NCBI GenBank assembly: GCA_902381685.1
Contig: LR698958.1
Span: 62,001 to 126,000 of the forward strand
DNA from: Lachnospiraceae bacterium
GTDB taxonomy: Bacteria; Bacillota; Clostridia; Lachnospirales; Lachnospiraceae
Direction: 5' to 3'
Length of the DNA: 64,000 bases
Below the pieces are notes generated by a model. The model worked only from the letters and a program-made list of their open reading frames with translations. It was not told the DNA's origin and searched no databases. The translations under genes were made by a program, and so were the position numbers. Below, one piece after another: positions 60,955 to 64,000 of the stretch (position 1 is its first letter; every line of letters starts with the position of its first letter).

Positions 60955-61815
60955 ATGTTAAATATATTTGGTTGTCCTATGCACTGTGGTGTAGGCGAAA
61001 AAGGACTCGTTCATAGTTTGGATTATCTGAACGAACATAATCCATCTTTGAATCTGACAACAATTCCTGAAATATCAGTATCTGATGAAAATTCTGCACA
61101 CATGAAAAATTTTAGAAGTGTTCTTGAAACTTGTACTTCTATTGCAGAATACAGTTATAATAACATTTTATCTAAAGGAAATACACCACTTTTTCTCGGA
61201 GGTGATCATAGCGCCGCTATCGGAACTGTGTCGGCAACTGCTACACAGTATGACAATATCGGATTAATTTGGATCGATGCTCACCCGGACATTAATACAG
61301 ACTTAACATCTGCCAGCGGAAATATCCACGGTATGCCGATTTCTGCCCTTCTCGGCAATTTAAGTCCTGCCGGAGCAGACCTTTCCAAAATCTTGACAGA
61401 CAATCCGAAAGTAAAACCGGAAAATATTGTCCACATTGGTTTAAGGGATATCGACCCGCCTGAGGCAGTTATTTTAAAAGAATTAAACATCAAACACTTT
61501 ACCTATGATGACATTAAAGAAAAAGGATTGGACTTCTGCTTAAATGAAGCAATTTCCCATCTTTCTCATTTAAAACATATTCATTTAAGTTTTGATATTG
61601 ATGTTGTAAATCCACAGTTACTTCCGGGCGTTTCCGTTCCTGTAAACGATGGATTTACTATTCCTGAGATTTATCATGTATTTGAACGTATTCTTGGCGA
61701 ACTTCCAATTTCCGCCTTGGACATTGTTGAATACAACAAAGAATATGATAAAGATGATGTAACTGCTGATTTCGTATCAGAACTCATCACTTTCATTCAA
61801 AAACATTTTAACTAA
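60955..61815 (+). CDS. Arginase/agmatinase family ureohydrolase
   Basis: The 286-residue enzyme belongs to the dimanganese ureohydrolases. The metal ligands are visible in LGGDHSAAIGT (H85), IDAHPDINT (D108, H110, D112) and SFDIDVVNP (two Asp near residues 214-216). The C-terminal ALDIVEYN replaces the usual MDVVEVNP. The start LNIFGCPMHCGVGEKGLVHS is closer to arginase than to agmatinase, but substrate cannot be fixed from these motifs. It is monocistronic. Confidence 0.88.
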   Translation: MLNIFGCPMHCGVGEKGLVHSLDYLNEHNPSLNLTTIPEISVSDENSAHMKNFRSVLETCTSIAEYSYNNILSKGNTPLFLGGDHSAAIGTVSATATQYDNIGLIWIDAHPDINTDLTSASGNIHGMPISALLGNLSPAGADLSKILTDNPKVKPENIVHIGLRDIDPPEAVILKELNIKHFTYDDIKEKGLDFCLNEAISHLSHLKHIHLSFDIDVVNPQLLPGVSVPVNDGFTIPEIYHVFERILGELPISALDIVEYNKEYDKDDVTADFVSELITFIQKHFN

Positions 61816-61821
61816 ATTGAT

Positions 61822-61855
61822 AAACCCAAAACAGACCACAATCTGCTTTGGGTTT
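61822..61855. terminator. Bidirectional terminator between the ureohydrolase and Mur ligase genes
   Basis: AAACCCAAAACAGA (61822-61835) pairs with TCTGCTTTGGGTTT (61842-61855) with one mismatch. T-rich tracts follow on the plus strand. Confidence 0.8.
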
Positions 61856-61859
61856 TCTT

Positions 61860-63386
61860 TTACTGATGATTTTTGTTATACTCATCAAGATATTTTTTTA
61901 CATAATCTGTATCGGACGGACAGTCTACATATTCACAACCGTATTTCTGTCTTGTTTCATTTCCTTTTCCCGTAATCAAAAGAATCGACGGATTTTCCAC
62001 AGATTCGATGGCTTTCTTAATTGCTTCTCCTCTGTCTTCAATCATTTCGTAAGGACAGCCCTGTGCTTCCACATATTCAGCAATATCTCTTGAAATCTCT
62101 TCTACAGGTTCATATCCCGGATCCTCGGCTGCCAAATATACTTTCTTCGCATATTTTCCTGCGATTGTACCTAAATCACGACGTCTTGTAAATGCTTTTT
62201 TACCCGGACAGCCGAAAATACTGATAATCTCTCTGTCAGGATATTCTTCCTTAATAGAAGAAAACAGTTTTTCAAAACTCAATTTATTATGAGCGTAATC
62301 TACAACTGCGATGATTTTATTATCATCACTTGTCGAAAGTTCCATTCTTCCGCTTGATCTTGCTTTTTTCAATCCGGAATACATAAATTCTACAGGAATG
62401 TTAAACTGGTTTGCAACGGCAATAGTTGCAAGTGCATTTTCCACATTAAAGAATCCTGGCATAGTTAATTCAAATTCTTTATCAAACTCTGCACAGCGAA
62501 CATTGAAAATCGTTCCGTCTCCTTCTTTATGGATATTGTAAGCATAAAAATCTGCATTCTCATTCTTCGTACTGATTGTCACAACTTTTGGAGCACACTG
62601 TGCTGCTTCCAAAATTCTGTCAGAGAAATCCGCGTCTAAGTTCACAACTGCAGTCTTCGTTTTCTGGAAAATAAGAAGTTTTGAAGAGAAGTAATCTTCA
62701 AAATCCTTATGTTCAATCGGACTGATATGGTCTTCGCAAATATTCAAAAATACTGCCACATCAAACATCATCTCATTTACACGGCCATATTTCAATGCCT
62801 GGCTGGATACTTCCATCTCAACAAATTCCATACCGCAATTCACAGCATTTCTGAAATATCCGTGAAGTTCTACTGCCTCAGGTGTTGTAATGTGTGATTC
62901 TATTTTCTCAACACCATCATAAATATCGATTGAAGAAATAACCGCACTCTCTTTCTTACCATTTGCCGCTAAATAATCATCTAAAATAGATTTCATGTAA
63001 TATACGGAAGTTGATTTTCCTTTTGTTCCGCCAATACCAATTACATTTAATTCTTTCCATGCTTCATTAAAGAACTTATTCGCTAATACCGGCATAGCCT
63101 TTCTAATATCTTTCACAAGAATGTAAGGAACATCTTCGTCTAATTCATATTTCTGTTCGCTGATATAACAAACTGCGCCATTTTTTACCGCTTCTTTTAA
63201 ATACTCCTCTTTAAAAGCCATTCCTTTACAAATGAAAAGTGTATTTTCCGTTACCTTTTTTGAGTCAAATGTCAACTGTTCAATAGTTGTCTGCTCTTTT
63301 CCGTACAATTCCTCTTCCAATAAATTGTCCTGTTCTTTCACTAACTCTGAGTATACATTGATTGTATATTTATTCATCTGTCCCAT
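61860..63386 (-). CDS. MurE-like Mur ligase, resembling the lysine-adding type
   Basis: The 508-residue ligase has QLTFDSKKVTENTLFICKG near the N-terminus, the ATP loop GIGGTKGKSTSVYYM, TTPEAVELHGYF, MEVSSQAL, NICEDHISPIEHKDFEDYFSSK with the carbamylated-lysine region, and VDYAHNKLSFEKL. In place of the DAP marker DNPR it has EDPGYEP. Its overall pattern is nearer to streptococcal lysine-adding MurE than to the DNPR enzyme at 51279-52763. AGGAGGG is 4-5 nt before the ATG. The substrate may be lysine or another amino acid; it is monocistronic and behind a consensus promoter. Confidence 0.9.
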   Translation of the reverse strand: MGQMNKYTINVYSELVKEQDNLLEEELYGKEQTTIEQLTFDSKKVTENTLFICKGMAFKEEYLKEAVKNGAVCYISEQKYELDEDVPYILVKDIRKAMPVLANKFFNEAWKELNVIGIGGTKGKSTSVYYMKSILDDYLAANGKKESAVISSIDIYDGVEKIESHITTPEAVELHGYFRNAVNCGMEFVEMEVSSQALKYGRVNEMMFDVAVFLNICEDHISPIEHKDFEDYFSSKLLIFQKTKTAVVNLDADFSDRILEAAQCAPKVVTISTKNENADFYAYNIHKEGDGTIFNVRCAEFDKEFELTMPGFFNVENALATIAVANQFNIPVEFMYSGLKKARSSGRMELSTSDDNKIIAVVDYAHNKLSFEKLFSSIKEEYPDREIISIFGCPGKKAFTRRRDLGTIAGKYAKKVYLAAEDPGYEPVEEISRDIAEYVEAQGCPYEMIEDRGEAIKKAIESVENPSILLITGKGNETRQKYGCEYVDCPSDTDYVKKYLDEYNKNHQ

Positions 63387-63432
63387 ATTACCCTCCTTGT
63401 ATAAATCTTTAGTTTTCGCCTAATTGTTTTCA

Positions 63433-63461
63433 ATTATACACCATTGACAAATAAGTGTCAA
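63433..63461 (-). promoter_or_regulatory. Consensus promoter of the second Mur ligase, with palindrome
   Basis: TTGACA (63456-63461) and TATAAT (63433-63438) are 17 nt apart on the minus strand, a perfect consensus. TTGACA-N6-TGTCAA (63444-63461) is palindromic, so a second TTGACA faces the other way and pairs with TATTTT at 63467-63472 on the plus strand. Confidence 0.8.
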
Positions 63462-63514
63462 ACTTGTATTTTCATACATCATAAAGTATTTAGCATACAT
63501 TGGAAAAATAATTG

Positions 63515-63542
63515 TTGAGATATGTCTTTTTAATGCTATAAT
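63515..63542 (+). promoter_or_regulatory. Promoter of pepT
   Basis: TTGAGA (63515-63520) and TATAAT (63537-63542) are 16 nt apart, 38 nt before the ATG. Confidence 0.65.
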
Positions 63543-63580
63543 AAGGATATGAAAAATTTTTTTAAAGGAGATATGTGAAT

Positions 63581-64000
63581 ATGAGAGCATATGAAAGATT
63601 ATTGAACTATGTTGTAGTTCGCACTCCAAGTGATGAAAACTGTGAGAATGTACCTTCTTCTCAATGTCAGTTTGACTTGGCAAAAATTTTAGTAGAAGAA
63701 TTAAAACAACTTGGAATTGACAATGCCTACGTAAATGATAAATGCTTCGTATACGCAAAATTGCCAGCCACACCGGGTTATGAAGATAAGACAAAATTAG
63801 GTTTTATCGCACATATGGATACGGTTGCTGACTTCTGTGACCATGATATTGTTCCTGTTGTTACAGAAAACTATAATGGGGAAGATCTTGTACTCGGAAC
63901 AAGCGGACGTACCCTTGCCGTAGCAGATTTCCCACATTTACCAAGTTTAAAGGGACGCACTTTAATCACTTCTGACGGAACAACTATTCTCGGCGCTGAT
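63581..64000 (+). CDS. pepT: Peptidase T (tripeptide aminopeptidase), N-terminal part
   Basis: The frame runs to the window edge and gives 140 residues. It begins MRAYERLLNYVVVRTPSDE and contains the first zinc-site motif LGFIAHMDTVADF (H78, D80), then LGTSGRTLAVADFPHL and LITSDGTTILGAD, all typical of the M20B tripeptidase PepT. It would release the N-terminal residue from tripeptides in the cytosol. AAAGGAG lies about 10 nt before the ATG. The rest lies outside the window. Confidence 0.93.
   Translation, partial: MRAYERLLNYVVVRTPSDENCENVPSSQCQFDLAKILVEELKQLGIDNAYVNDKCFVYAKLPATPGYEDKTKLGFIAHMDTVADFCDHDIVPVVTENYNGEDLVLGTSGRTLAVADFPHLPSLKGRTLITSDGTTILGAD

Noticed and set aside
63420..63794. 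Minus-strand open frame overlapping the pepT start and promoter
   Set aside because: It is antisense to well-supported pepT and crosses two good promoters.

Overview
The window looks like a chromosomal segment of a low-GC, Gram-positive anaerobe, most likely a Lachnospiraceae-type member of the Clostridia. The basis is A/T-rich DNA, strong Shine-Dalgarno sites, a pyruvate:ferredoxin oxidoreductase, a pyruvate phosphate dikinase, clostridial-type GlyRS and the priA-def-fmt-rsmB-rlmN-prpC-prkC-rsgA-rpe-thiN gene order typical of Firmicutes. No rRNA, tRNA or CRISPR array is seen. Most genes lie on the minus strand.

Layout. 1-6.1 kb: the 5' part of a MATE efflux gene with its MarR regulator, a small heat-shock protein, the nadA-nadB-nadC-niaR NAD operon with a palindromic operator over its promoter, then a TPP riboswitch and the thiamine ECF component thiT. 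6.2-9.5 kb: dgkA, a phasin-like protein, an ABC1/UbiB kinase, a small unknown and a DUF3841 protein. 9.6-11 kb: a decayed patch with a MerR remnant, a frameshifted MerR/membrane regulator and a deleted ABC ATPase. 11.1-19 kb: ppdK, a Gfo/Idh/MocA oxidoreductase and a GldA-GldF-GldG-DUF4340 ABC operon. 19.1-20.1 kb: a REP-associated transposase bracketed by a 32-bp inverted repeat and two REP-type hairpins. 20.1-28.8 kb: glyS, recO, an overlooked yqzL-like gene overlapping recO, era, an M16C peptidase, an aminopeptidase P and a DUF952 protein. 28.8-30.8 kb: an NhaC-family transporter behind a lysine riboswitch and attenuator, probably a lysine transporter. 30.8-33.8 kb: an IS1202-group element with a 29-bp target duplication, itself split by an IS3-family element with a 4-bp duplication. 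33.8-37.3 kb: PFOR. 37.4-56.6 kb: sixteen minus-strand genes from clpB to lgt with gaps of at most 26 nt, covering protein quality control, DNA replication and repair, cell wall, translation, Ser/Thr phosphorylation signalling and thiamine metabolism. A CIRCE-like operator overlaps the promoter at its head. 56.7-58.2 kb: relics of a Tn916-type conjugative element (integrase, TcpD, DUF961) around an alpha/beta hydrolase. 58.6-64 kb: a two-gene ABC exporter, a 2H phosphoesterase, an arginase-family enzyme, a second Mur ligase resembling the lysine-adding type, and the start of pepT.

Functional links. NAD synthesis is made de novo and controlled locally by NiaR. Thiamine is imported by ThiT under TPP control and pyrophosphorylated by ThiN in the clpB-lgt cluster; PFOR uses the TPP. 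PpdK and PFOR both act on pyruvate. PrkC and PrpC form a kinase/phosphatase pair, but PrkC is interrupted by a one-base frameshift in an A run. A similar A-run frameshift breaks the MerR regulator, so these two sites are the first places to test for assembly error against real mutation.
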